Part shown: positions 55,809 to 64,000 of the stretch, piece by piece
How positions within the stretch are numbered: position 1 is the stretch's first letter
Layout: every line of letters begins with the position of its first letter
From: Ampullaceana balthica
Taxonomy: Eukaryota > Mollusca > Gastropoda > Lymnaeidae
DNA: 64,000 nucleotides
Assembly: GCA_944989445.1 (NCBI GenBank)
Contig: CALYLW010001390.1
Coordinates: 124,001-188,000 of the forward strand
Reading direction: 5' to 3'
The notes under the pieces: model-generated
What the model was told of the DNA's origin: nothing
Seen by the model: only the letters and a program-made list of their open reading frames with translations
Databases searched by the model: none
Position numbers and translations under genes: made by a program

Positions 55809-56607
55809 TTATTTTTGAACATTTATATAATGACAGTTTTATTAGTTATAACAATATTGTACCGTTACAATGATCGCTGATTTAGTGTCATTTAATTTTA
55901 TATTCATCTACATTTTGAGACATATTTTCAGCGGATTCAAATGCATTTTGCTATCCATTTTTTCCTTTAAAAAAAATAATGCATTTTCTTCAACCGTTGA
56001 AAGTGAACAAATATTTCCATTACACCTCAAGAAAATGTAAGTGGAGCTAAAAGGTTTCATTTAATGAAAGATTTAAAAAGAATATATTGTTTTTTAAATG
56101 CTACAAAATATTTTTTAAAGATAGTCAAACATAATTCTAATATACGACCAATGTTTATTTAAAAAGCTATTAATATATTTAAACTTCCAAATGTTTTATT
56201 TATTTGATTTTAGGCTTTGATAGACTAATTTTTCTGTGAAATTGACGCAATTTAGAAATTTACTTTATTATTTCTGACACAAAATATATTAATTTTACTT
56301 GGCTGCCTTCTTACTTTTGTGAGCTATTTGTTGTAACTGCGGCCTAAGTTAAGAATGAAAAAAAAAGTTTCTAAACTACGATGCATTTTTTTAAAAATCG
56401 TTACATTGTAGGAGCTAGTACAAGGGTCATCGATTTAAAAGCAAAGCAAATTTGAGAATAGAACTAGTTTGTAGTCACAGAAGCTTGGCTAACTCAGTCG
56501 GTGGCTAAGAACTTACTTCTTTAGCTACCCTGGCATCAAGACAAAAAAAGTTATTAATGGAAGAGCTGGGTAAGCACGGTTATGGGGGGAAATAAAATTC
56601 TGTTTAA
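55809..56607. other. Unassigned AT-rich DNA
   Basis: Nothing recognisable. Confidence 0.4.
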
Positions 56608-57765
56608 ATCCTTTATATTAACTCGTGGCGTCTGCTTGACTGCTTGATTAACGAAAAAACATTGGATCGATTTTAACCAACTTTCTGGTATGCTAGCGAG
56701 CTCAAATTTTGTAGGCAGACTTGTGCCGACGATAAAAATGATCTATAAAAATTTCAGATCGATCGAATGTACTGTATTTAAATTAATGAATTTTTAGATT
56801 ATCTCTATTTATCTCTATGTAGCAAGTTAATTTTTGTGCTAGAGTGCCGCGGTGCGTATTATATTGAACAACCTTTTTAATACTTTCATGTTGCGTGGTG
56901 CGTGCGTATTATATTGTCGATACTTTAAAAAAATATATTTCCGATCTGTAAATGTAAATGCTAATAATTGCTAGTCTGTCTCGCGGTGCGCACTAAATTA
57001 TATACGTTTTATAACCTTTTCCCGCGATCAAATCAAGCTGAAATTTAGCAGACAGACTGTAGTAGTTTTTAACGCAATTTCCCTTGGGAATTTCGTTTAT
57101 ATTTTTGAAATGTCTTTTTGAGCTTTGAACAGCAACTCCTCCTGAACCATACCAGATAGAGGGTTTGGGTCTTTTGCAAATATGTTAAGGAGGTCCTAAG
57201 GATGTGCACGGCCCAAAAAATAAAATCCAGAAAAGCTTTACTGGCCTTCCTGGAAAAGCCAAAACCCCGAAAAAATATCAGTATTTTGTCAATTTCTCGT
57301 CAACCATAACATCTATCGGGTGAATCAAACGCCAAACGATAGCTAATACTATTTAGAAAAATGTTGGAGAAAGAATTTTTGAAAAATTAATTTTTGTTCG
57401 ACTCCCGTAATTTTAGCAGCAATTTGCACACAGCAATTGTTTTGTTAAGTTTCAGAATTATTGATTTGAAATGACTTTTACTGTAATCTAGAATGATAGT
57501 TAATGGGATTTTCCTGCACTGTGAATGTTAACGTTAGACCGTTACACGGTGCGCATTATAATGACACATTCTTGGTGTGACTCTAGAATGATTTCCCTTG
57601 AATAAAAAAAAATCGGAAATTCTTTGTTGGAAATTGCGTTTAAATAATCAGTCGAGTTTTTGTTACTTTTTTAAATTATAAAACCTTTATATATGAGACA
57701 TAACTACAATTTTGAATTTTTGGATTGTCTTGCGATGTGTATTGTACTGATCGTACGTTTAGTTA
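56608..57765. repeat. Dispersed interspersed repeat, copy 4 (extended, diverged)
   Basis: Starts TATATTAACTCGTGGCGTCT, includes AAATTTCAGATCGATCGAAT and GCGGTGCGTATTATATTGAA, and later TATATGAGACATAACTACAA near 57,693. An unrelated block at about 57,070-57,530 may be a second insertion. Confidence 0.55.
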
Positions 57766-58095
57766 TTATACTTTTCCAATTTCACTAAACAAAATTTTAA
57801 AATAACCTATCAGTTTTAATACGAACAATTAAATCTATTTTTCCAAATACAGTTGTTGCTCAAAAAATTAGCTTAAGTTGATTTTTATTAAGATTTTTCA
57901 GAAAGAAATATATTATAAACTTCAAGCTGCTTGTAAATTAATCCAGACTTTAGAGTGTATGTCTAGCAAGACTTTGAATAAACGTCCTTAAAACAATCAG
58001 CTGGAGGTTTTTTCCTTAATTCAAATGAGACAAAACATAATTACGAAATATCTTTAAAAAAACAAACAAGTATCAACAGCGAAGAAAATAATAAT

Positions 58096-58101
58096 TTTAT
58101 T
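58096..58101 (-). terminator. Gene C poly(A) signal AATAAA
   Basis: AATAAA on the minus strand about 60 bp after the gene C stop, at a place where genes A and B carry related A/T-rich sequence (GAAAATATAA). Confidence 0.5.
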
Positions 58102-58159
58102 TTCTTATAGGTTACATTTCTGTTGAATTTTAAAAATTCATGGTTGAATCAACGGCTAT

Positions 58160-58807
58160 TTATTTTTTAAGAGTCCTTGTGACCTTTGCTGCTGTGTTGA
58201 CAATGTTCTGAAGAAATTCAACGGCTTCGTTCACTTTGTCAAGACTCACTTCACCGGCCGGAATCTGTGTTATACCGATTTTTATAGAGAATCATGGCTT
58301 AGTATAATTACTTTTCTAAGTTTACTAAAATAGTTAACAACGTGTCAGACTTGCGTAAAAATGACCCAAATGAGTATTTTTAATATTTTAAATTAAATAG
58401 TTTCACTGATTAAGTTTATGTTTGTACCGTTTTGTCAGCTGTCGCAGGATACTGTGACGCCACAGCGGACACATCTCTTCCAAGGAGAAGTTTTGATGCA
58501 ACTGGAACTATCCAATTTCTGTTTCTTCTCCACCAAGATCTTTTGGCTCTATCTCCGACATCGCGCTTTGTACTTTGGAAAAACTGTCAGGGAAAAAATA
58601 ATTTACCAACACGAATGACAATGTACAATTTAAAAGAACTTTTTATACGATACTCACTTGCTTCAGCGTTTCAATAGAATCGTCAATCTTTGTATCCACT
58701 TCCTTAACAAGCTGTTCAGCATTGTCTTGTGTGTCCGCGCCTAGTGCTGAGAAGTCTCCAAGACAAACAATCAACAAAACAGATAGCGCTGTGACCCAAG
58801 TAGCCAT
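58160..58807 (-). CDS. Small secreted prepropeptide-like protein, paralog C (136 aa, 3 coding exons)
   Basis: Minus-strand coding exons 58658-58807, 58428-58583 and 58160-58264 (TAA), phase 0 joins, introns of 74 and 163 bp. Starts MATWVTALSVLLIVCLGDFS, a signal peptide nearly identical to A and B. The pro-region ends DRAKR, a textbook RXKR furin-type site, before SWWRRNRNWIVPVASKLLLG. That segment differs strongly from A/B (two codons shorter, more basic and hydrophobic), although the flanking GRDVS and SQYPAT are kept. C-terminal helix VSLDKVNEAVEFLQNIVNTA, then a basic end TRTLKK instead of FSQTQ/K. Most diverged member. A frame extends upstream of the ATG to 58855 but crosses the probable acceptor, so MATW is preferred. 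Family unknown to me. Confidence 0.84.
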
Positions 58808-59849
58808 CTTTTGATTGTAACAGTAAAGCAATTCTGATCGACTAAAACAATGCACAGCTTTAGAATAGAAAAAGAAGAGAAGACAAATACATTGGGTCCT
58901 TAATATATAAATTGCTTTAGATTTAGCAAAATATTTAATTTGTTATAAGCCAGCTAAATATCTTAGCTTTGTGAGACTGTTCAGCAAACACTTTTTTTTT
59001 AATGTATACCAATTTGATGAATAGTTCTTACACTAAAAATAGCAAGACTATTGTATTTTATAATTCGTGTGAAGTAGAAAGTCAGTTTGATTTACCCTCT
59101 AAAAAAATTATGTGTTGATTTTCGTATGTCACTTGACAGATATTATTAATATGAGATTATTTGTTAAAAGTCGTTTTTTCCACAACAACCATCCCAAGAT
59201 TGTAGTTTTACTTAAGAAGACAGCTATTTAGATGACACTGAGTGAGATTAACCTGAGTGTATACATCGGCATTATATTTTTTTAAAGAAAATTAACACAT
59301 TACTTCTAGTAAATTTTCCTTGAAGATTATAGATACTGAATTGCAACTATGTTTTAGATATTTTAAATTTGTGTTTTGTTTGTGCTCTGAAGAAAGCGTC
59401 TTGCTGAAACGATCATTGTCTTATGTAAAAAAACAAAAATTCAGACTCCCTCATAACCGTTAAAAAATTATTTCCTTTCTTTTAGCCTGATTGCAGTTAA
59501 AACCTTTTTTAAAAAAATATCCTATAGATCGCCACAATTATTCGAAACAGTAATTTCAGCAAATTCTGCGATGACTTATGACAGGGTTTGTCTTCATTAA
59601 AATCACTTCAAAAGGAACGGTTAATTAGCGTTGGGCCGAAGTCGTCAACCAGTGGCATTTTGATTCTTTATTTCTACTGTTGTCACTTATAGTTCGGTAC
59701 AAATTAGTATTACAATTGTTTTTGAAAAACTTTATTAGCAATGATCCAGTAGCGTATCTAAAATTAATGACACCTTTCGTGGACTAATAATTTTGCTACT
59801 ATCATTTCACGGACACAGCTGCCCCCCCCCTTTTATTTAACCACGTTTT
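58808..59849. other. Gene C 5' UTR and intron 1, proximal
   Basis: Exon 2 probably extends to 58857 (minus-strand CTTCTTTTTCTATTCTAAAG before CTGTGC). The rest is AT-rich intron. CCAGTAGCGTATCTAAAA at about 59,746 is the old MITE end shared with A and B. Confidence 0.5.
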
Positions 59850-60130
59850 ATTAACTCGCTTTCGTTCCTGTGGCATTGTCCAAGATTTTTTCAAATCTGC
59901 CAACGTAAAATTGAACCCCTTCTGATGGTCCTAGAGATCTGAAAATTTACCACAGATAGATCTTGGATGACAATGCATTGTATCAAAATTTCAGATCGAT
60001 CGAATGTACCGTTATTAAATTATTGTACTTTTTAGTCTAACTATAGTCTATATATAAGCATCTTTACCGTCGGCTTTTGTTGACATCCGTGAGTTCCCCC
60101 CGTGACCACATCACAATGTTTTTAAAACGT
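59850..60130. repeat. Dispersed interspersed repeat, copy 5 (partial)
   Basis: Starts TTATTAACTCGCTTTCG and includes ATCAAAATTTCAGATCGATC then GAATGTACC; right part missing. Confidence 0.55.
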
Positions 60131-60156
60131 TGGGCGGGCGCTTATAAGGTGTTTGG

Positions 60157-60579
60157 TAAAATAAATAGAGGTAAAAAAATATTTTTAAAAACCAGGTTCT
60201 TATAAGTGGACTAAAAAGAATAAAATAAATAGAAGTAAAAAAAAGATTTTTAAAAACCACGTTTTTATAAGCGGACTAAAAAGAAGAAAATAAGTTAAAA
60301 CTTATTAGTTCAAGTACTTTGATTTAATATGACTAAAAACGTGGGGCGGGTGTTTGGTATAAAAATTAAAGATTTCTAATTTAGAAGGCAAAAGAGAGAT
60401 CTATAAGTGAGAGAATGAGTGAACCGCATATGTTAAACCTCATAAGCGCCCGTCCCACGTTTTTGGTCATATGGAATGGAGCTCCTTGAACTAATAAGTT
60501 TTAACTTATTTTCTTCTTTTTAGTCCGCTTATAAAAACATGGTTTTTAAAAATCTTTTTTTTTACTTCCATTTATTTTT
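60157..60579. repeat. Large inverted repeat with 65-bp tandem duplication
   Basis: Arms 60222-60351 and 60447-60579 are inverted copies (CACGTTTTTATAAGCGGACT against AGTCCGCTTATAAAAACATG) around a 95-bp spacer. The left arm begins with a tandem duplicate of AATAAAATAAATAGARGTAA through GGACTAAAAAG. Probably a foldback-type element; no TSD established. Confidence 0.82.
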
Positions 60580-60704
60580 CCACTGGAGTTGGCTCAAATC
60601 TTCAAAATAAATATAAAAAAGTGAGATCTTTTCTTATTATACAAGAGAAAATTACGGAATAGATATAGGATATTATTTTCCCACGCGTTCCAGTTCCAGA
60701 TTGT

Positions 60705-61080
60705 TCCAATAAATAATTCTGTTGTTTCATATGGAACTACCCCAGATCGAGGTTTGCTGGAAATATGAACAGCGCTTCTAACCGGATCTTCATCACTTGG
60801 ATGAATTCATCGGTAGGATTTTTCTCATTTTAGATTTTCGTTCAGTTTTAAGAACTGTTACAGTAAGCTCCGCACATTTTGTGGTTGATGCGCGCCAGAA
60901 CAATGGAACACAAAACATGGCAGAGATTGCCGAGGAGCGCACCCCTTGGCGAGGGCACTCAAGCTGCGGAAGCCACCCTCACATTTAGGAGTGAAGAGAG
61001 AAGAGCCAGGAGAAAAGGGGGGAGAGAGAGGAAGAGACAACGCCATCGTCCCTTGAGGACGGACGGATGCCATATCCACA
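60705..61080 (+). pseudogene. LINE fragments in gene C intron 1
   Basis: 60,705-60,790 resembles the start of the LINE piece upstream of A and B. 60,885-61,075 is an unusually GC-rich patch whose two plus frames carry QNMAEIAEERTPWRGHS and TFRSEERRARRKGGRERKRQ. This is similar in style to the basic end of some LINE polyproteins (RxxWxxxAxDRxxWR). Weak call. Confidence 0.38.
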
Positions 61081-61338
61081 TTATCATATAGCATGATACA
61101 AGTCAAAAGTCATTTTTGAAAAAAATAAAATAAAAAAATAATGCTTTTCAGAACATTTCGTCATTAAACATGTTAAAAAATTAAGATCGCTACTGCTAAC
61201 TTTATCTAAACATACCATTGAAGAAGAACTCATATATATAAAAAAAAATATTTTACGGCATTCGGTCAAATATTTGTTGGTGTACCTCTAGTGCCTCCGT
61301 TTTTTATTTAATTCTTATGAACATATAAACGGACTTCT

Positions 61339-61480
61339 ACTTACCTTCAACACTTTTTTGTAAGTGCTTCCTTTCACTGGTGAATATGCATAAAAACTAT
61401 ATCTGTTTTTATAGCTTAGATGTGCTAAAAATTTATGGCTGGATGTTTACGATAATCAGTTCAAGGTTAATAAACGTTTT
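61339..61480 (-). promoter_or_regulatory. Gene C TATA promoter and noncoding exon 1
   Basis: Minus strand: CCATAAATTTTTAGCACATC, TATA box TATAAAAA (61406-61413), TATGCATATTCACCAGTGAAAG, then a GTAAGT donor (61339-61344). Exon 1 ends at 61345. Order and spacing match the promoters at 28.8 and 42.75 kb. Confidence 0.62.
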
Positions 61481-62437
61481 TTTTTGTTTTTTTTTAAATA
61501 AATATATTATCATTGGTTCTCAAACTTTTCAACACGCTATTAAAATTTCTTGCAGCAACTTTGAAAATGAGCCAAAAGAAAATCATTAAATTTACCAATC
61601 GAAAAATAAACAGCTAATTAAAAGCTCTTTTATTGTAAAAAAATATTCGAGAGAAAGTTAAGTTCTTTTTGTTATTAGCAAATGAAAAATTTAGAACCCT
61701 TAATTATGAACATTTTTATCTGGCATGCAAGAATTTTGTATCATTTTTATTTTAAAAAATTGTAAAAAACACAATCCATCTTTAAAAAAAAACCAACTAA
61801 TATAAAAAATAAAATAAAGTATTTTCATTGCAGAGGTGCTGTTATTTTATTGTCAATACATTGGCATCTCTGATATTATCTCTCCTCATAAATGATCACT
61901 CCTTGTTGTTACGCTTGTAAAAAAAATCATGAAACAGCCACTCCTGCACCATGTCTAGCCAGCTGTTCACAGATCCGTGTTTACTAGCCATTAACCCCAA
62001 TATGGTAACCCTTGACACAACTACATCTGGTATGTTGGGCCGTAAGAAGAAATACATTTATTAAAGTCATAAGAATAAATCCAAACACAATTTTCAACAT
62101 CTTCTTATGAATTTCGCAAGAATGAAATATAAAATCACATGCAATTTATATGTAAGCTCGGAAGGTTCCGTTTTACATGTTGGGGTTTCTCCTGGGAGTT
62201 AAGAATAATTCCCACAGCTTGGGCGATATTTCGTTATGTGGGTAGGATTTTATGATTCTGTGTTTAGAAGAAGACTTTTAAGCTCCCCGCAGAACCCCGA
62301 AGAACATAAAAATAAAATTTTATGTTGCACAAGTTTTAGTAGAATTGAAAACATGTAATCTTTTACTACAATACTACATTTATGTGTCTTCATCGAAGTT
62401 ATATATTGGTGGCTAAACTCCTACCTATTCTTATCTG
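61481..62437. other. Duplicated flank upstream of gene C
   Basis: Blocks ATGAAACAGCCACTCCTGCA (61,930) and CATCTGGTATGTTGGG (62,025) match the gene B flank. No gene. Confidence 0.5.
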
Positions 62438-62591
62438 CAGGGCCGGATTTAGACTTGATGAGGTCCTAAGCTATTTGAGATATGGGGACCCTTTTAAAGT
62501 CTAGATTTTCTATGTCAGTGCCAAATATGAAAAAAAGAAGACGGGGGCCCTAAGCTATAGCTTGTTTAGCAAATAGGTAAATCCAGCACTG
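62438..62591. mobile_element. hAT-type MITE, perfect 8-bp TSD
   Basis: Ends CAGGGCCGGATTTAGAC and GTAAATCCAGCACTG; TSD CTTATCTG at 62430-62437 and 62592-62599. 154 bp; same group as 26865-27055. Confidence 0.88.
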
Positions 62592-62599
62592 CTTATCTG

Positions 62600-63341
62600 T
62601 CATCTGCTTATCCTTGGTTTATGTATAGTCTCGCATTTTAAACAACGAATCATCTGATAAACGTTAAAAAAAATATCGTTGGAAAAAACATAATCCGTGA
62701 AAATAGTTTTACGGGGAAGGAAACATTAGTTTCATAGATTGGGGGCAAAGTGTTAAAACATTAAATCATTTGATAAATTGGTCGAGGCAAAAAAACGTCG
62801 AAATAATACTATGAATTATAACTAAAACATGAATTACTCCAAGTTAATTGTAAATTTTTTTTTGCTTGATTAAAAAATCAAGCTTGTATTACCTTTTTTT
62901 AAAAAAAGAAAAATACTAAAGAATCAATTCATTTTATAATTCTCCAATTTTCACATACATATATATCTATTCATTTTGTAACTATTTTATTTTGCTAATT
63001 TTTTATATAGTCAATATATAAATTAAAACACAAAATCACACCCGTGGTCCGTGGTGATAAAACTTTTTATTTAAAGAGTAAGTTAAATAAACATGATTTT
63101 GTCAAATTTGAAAAGTTATGTTTTAAAAAAAAATGTAGTAAAACATAATTCTGAGAAACTATTGCTTTTGATTTAATTATCGTTTATGTATTGTAACGTT
63201 CAAATGATCTGCTTTATAATATAGTTTGGCTTCGTAAGGCTGAATCTGCTGCAAAATACACATAACATTTTTTTAAAAATGTATTCGCCTAGAAAAAAAA
63301 TGAACACATTTTTACAAAGCTCTCTTCTTATTTTTTTGAGT
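62600..63341. other. Unassigned AT-rich DNA
   Basis: Nothing recognisable. Confidence 0.4.
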
Positions 63342-63629
63342 CAGTGACATAGTTATAAGAGGGCGACCCCCACTTGGAGACACCATGCAAGGGAGTAACA
63401 GCAACTAAAAAATGTCACAATTACAGAGCACACTGATCAGCCTCGGAATTTCATAAACGAATAACTAATCATTTGCAGTTGTGACGTATATAAACACTCT
63501 CTTTATTTGCATTTCAAAGTCTATACAAAAAGACCAGGTTACCTTAAAAGAACGTGAGTTAAAAATGCGTTTTAACTAAATGTTCCCAAAAAGATTCATG
63601 GTGTGACACCAACCCAAGCAACGCCCCTG
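63342..63629. mobile_element. Probable hAT-type MITE, imperfect TSD
   Basis: Ends CAGTGACATAGTTATAAG and CAAGCAACGCCCCTG; flanks TTTTGAGT and TTGTGAGC agree at six of eight positions. Confidence 0.55.
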
Positions 63630-64000
63630 TTGTGAGCTATTGGTACATGATGCGCTCAAGTTTCGATTTGTTACTGATTCTTATTTTAAATGCAGCACTG
63701 CAGTGTAGGGGCCATTATAAAACGTGGTGGGGGTGTGGTGGGAGGGGGTCTGTGTCTATAAACAATTTCAGAGGCTGTCGTTCAATCCGTCCCCCAACCC
63801 CTCAAGTCCTCCAATCATACGTACTTCCTGGTTTGTAATAAACAAACAGATTCAGTGGTTGGCAATATTTTTTTTTGTAGAACCTTAACTATTGGTTCAG
63901 GACCGTTAGGTGGGAAATTTCAGTTAGTTTTATAGTATTAACAGCTATGATCATAAATTCTCCGCTAGGAATCGACACATGGTGTGTTCTATACTCGATA
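63630..64000. other. Gene C distal flank
   Basis: 63,918-63,970 matches the gene A flank at 30,850-30,915, so the duplicated unit reaches the window edge. GGGGCCATTATAAAACGTGG at 63,708 may be a relict of the GGGGCC MITE family. Confidence 0.5.

Noticed and set aside
60797..61106. Three overlapping frames in the GC-rich patch
   Set aside because: No single frame is convincing; kept only as a weak LINE fragment.
1..64000. tRNA, rRNA and CRISPR features
   Set aside because: No cloverleaf with A/B boxes, no ribosomal sequence and no spacer-repeat array were seen on either strand by eye.

Overview
The window looks like AT-rich, intron-bearing animal nuclear DNA. A heterobranch-type gastropod mollusc is my guess. 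That rests on an invertebrate CAMSAP gene, low GC, many degenerate hAT/Helitron/LINE pieces and gastropod-like repeat style; no sequence here proves the taxon. No tRNA, rRNA or CRISPR was seen, and about two thirds of the window is repeat-derived or unassigned.

Region 1 (1-13,013, + strand) is the 3' part of one CAMSAP/Patronin gene, a microtubule minus-end binding protein. Fifteen coding exons plus one uncertain 5' fragment join in phase. They cover a long low-complexity linker, a basic coiled-coil region and the complete C-terminal CKK domain, ending at a TAG at 13,011-13,013. One exon carries a 1-nt homopolymer frameshift, there is a candidate 18-nt microexon, and one splice acceptor lies inside a 40-bp minisatellite. 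A 3' UTR and quiet AT-rich intergenic DNA follow to about 18.3 kb.

Region 2 (18.3-44.4 kb and 55.8-64 kb) holds the most interesting signal. Three paralogous minus-strand genes (here A at 21.4-28.8 kb, B at 40.6-42.8 kb, C at 58.2-61.4 kb) encode a small secreted protein family that I do not recognise. Each has a TATA-type promoter, a tiny noncoding first exon and three phase-0 coding exons. These encode a signal peptide, an acidic pro-region, a furin-like R/K-A-K/R-R site and a cysteine-free Trp-Trp-starting C-terminal part of about 70 residues. They sit in tandemly duplicated blocks with shared flanks. Gene A has transposons in all three introns (a 2.3-kb hAT, a solo LTR and a 1.3-kb hAT), and the paralogs provide empty sites for two of them. 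All three reading frames remain open.

Region 3 (44.4-55.8 kb) is Helitron territory. It has an uninterrupted 1,589-residue Rep/helicase gene with a hairpin-CTAG 3' end. Beside it lies a 5.6-kb mosaic of non-autonomous Helitrons sharing one 5' terminus, including a 3' end and a 5' end that abut within 2 bp.

Other elements with diagnostic target-site duplications are several hAT-type MITEs (8-bp TSD), two GGGGCCGTCCAT MITEs (TAA/TTA TSD, carrying TGACGTCA palindromes), two solo LTRs (5-bp TSD) and an LTR-gag relict. LINE reverse-transcriptase fragments are also present. All calls come from reading the sequence by eye; no alignment or database search was run.
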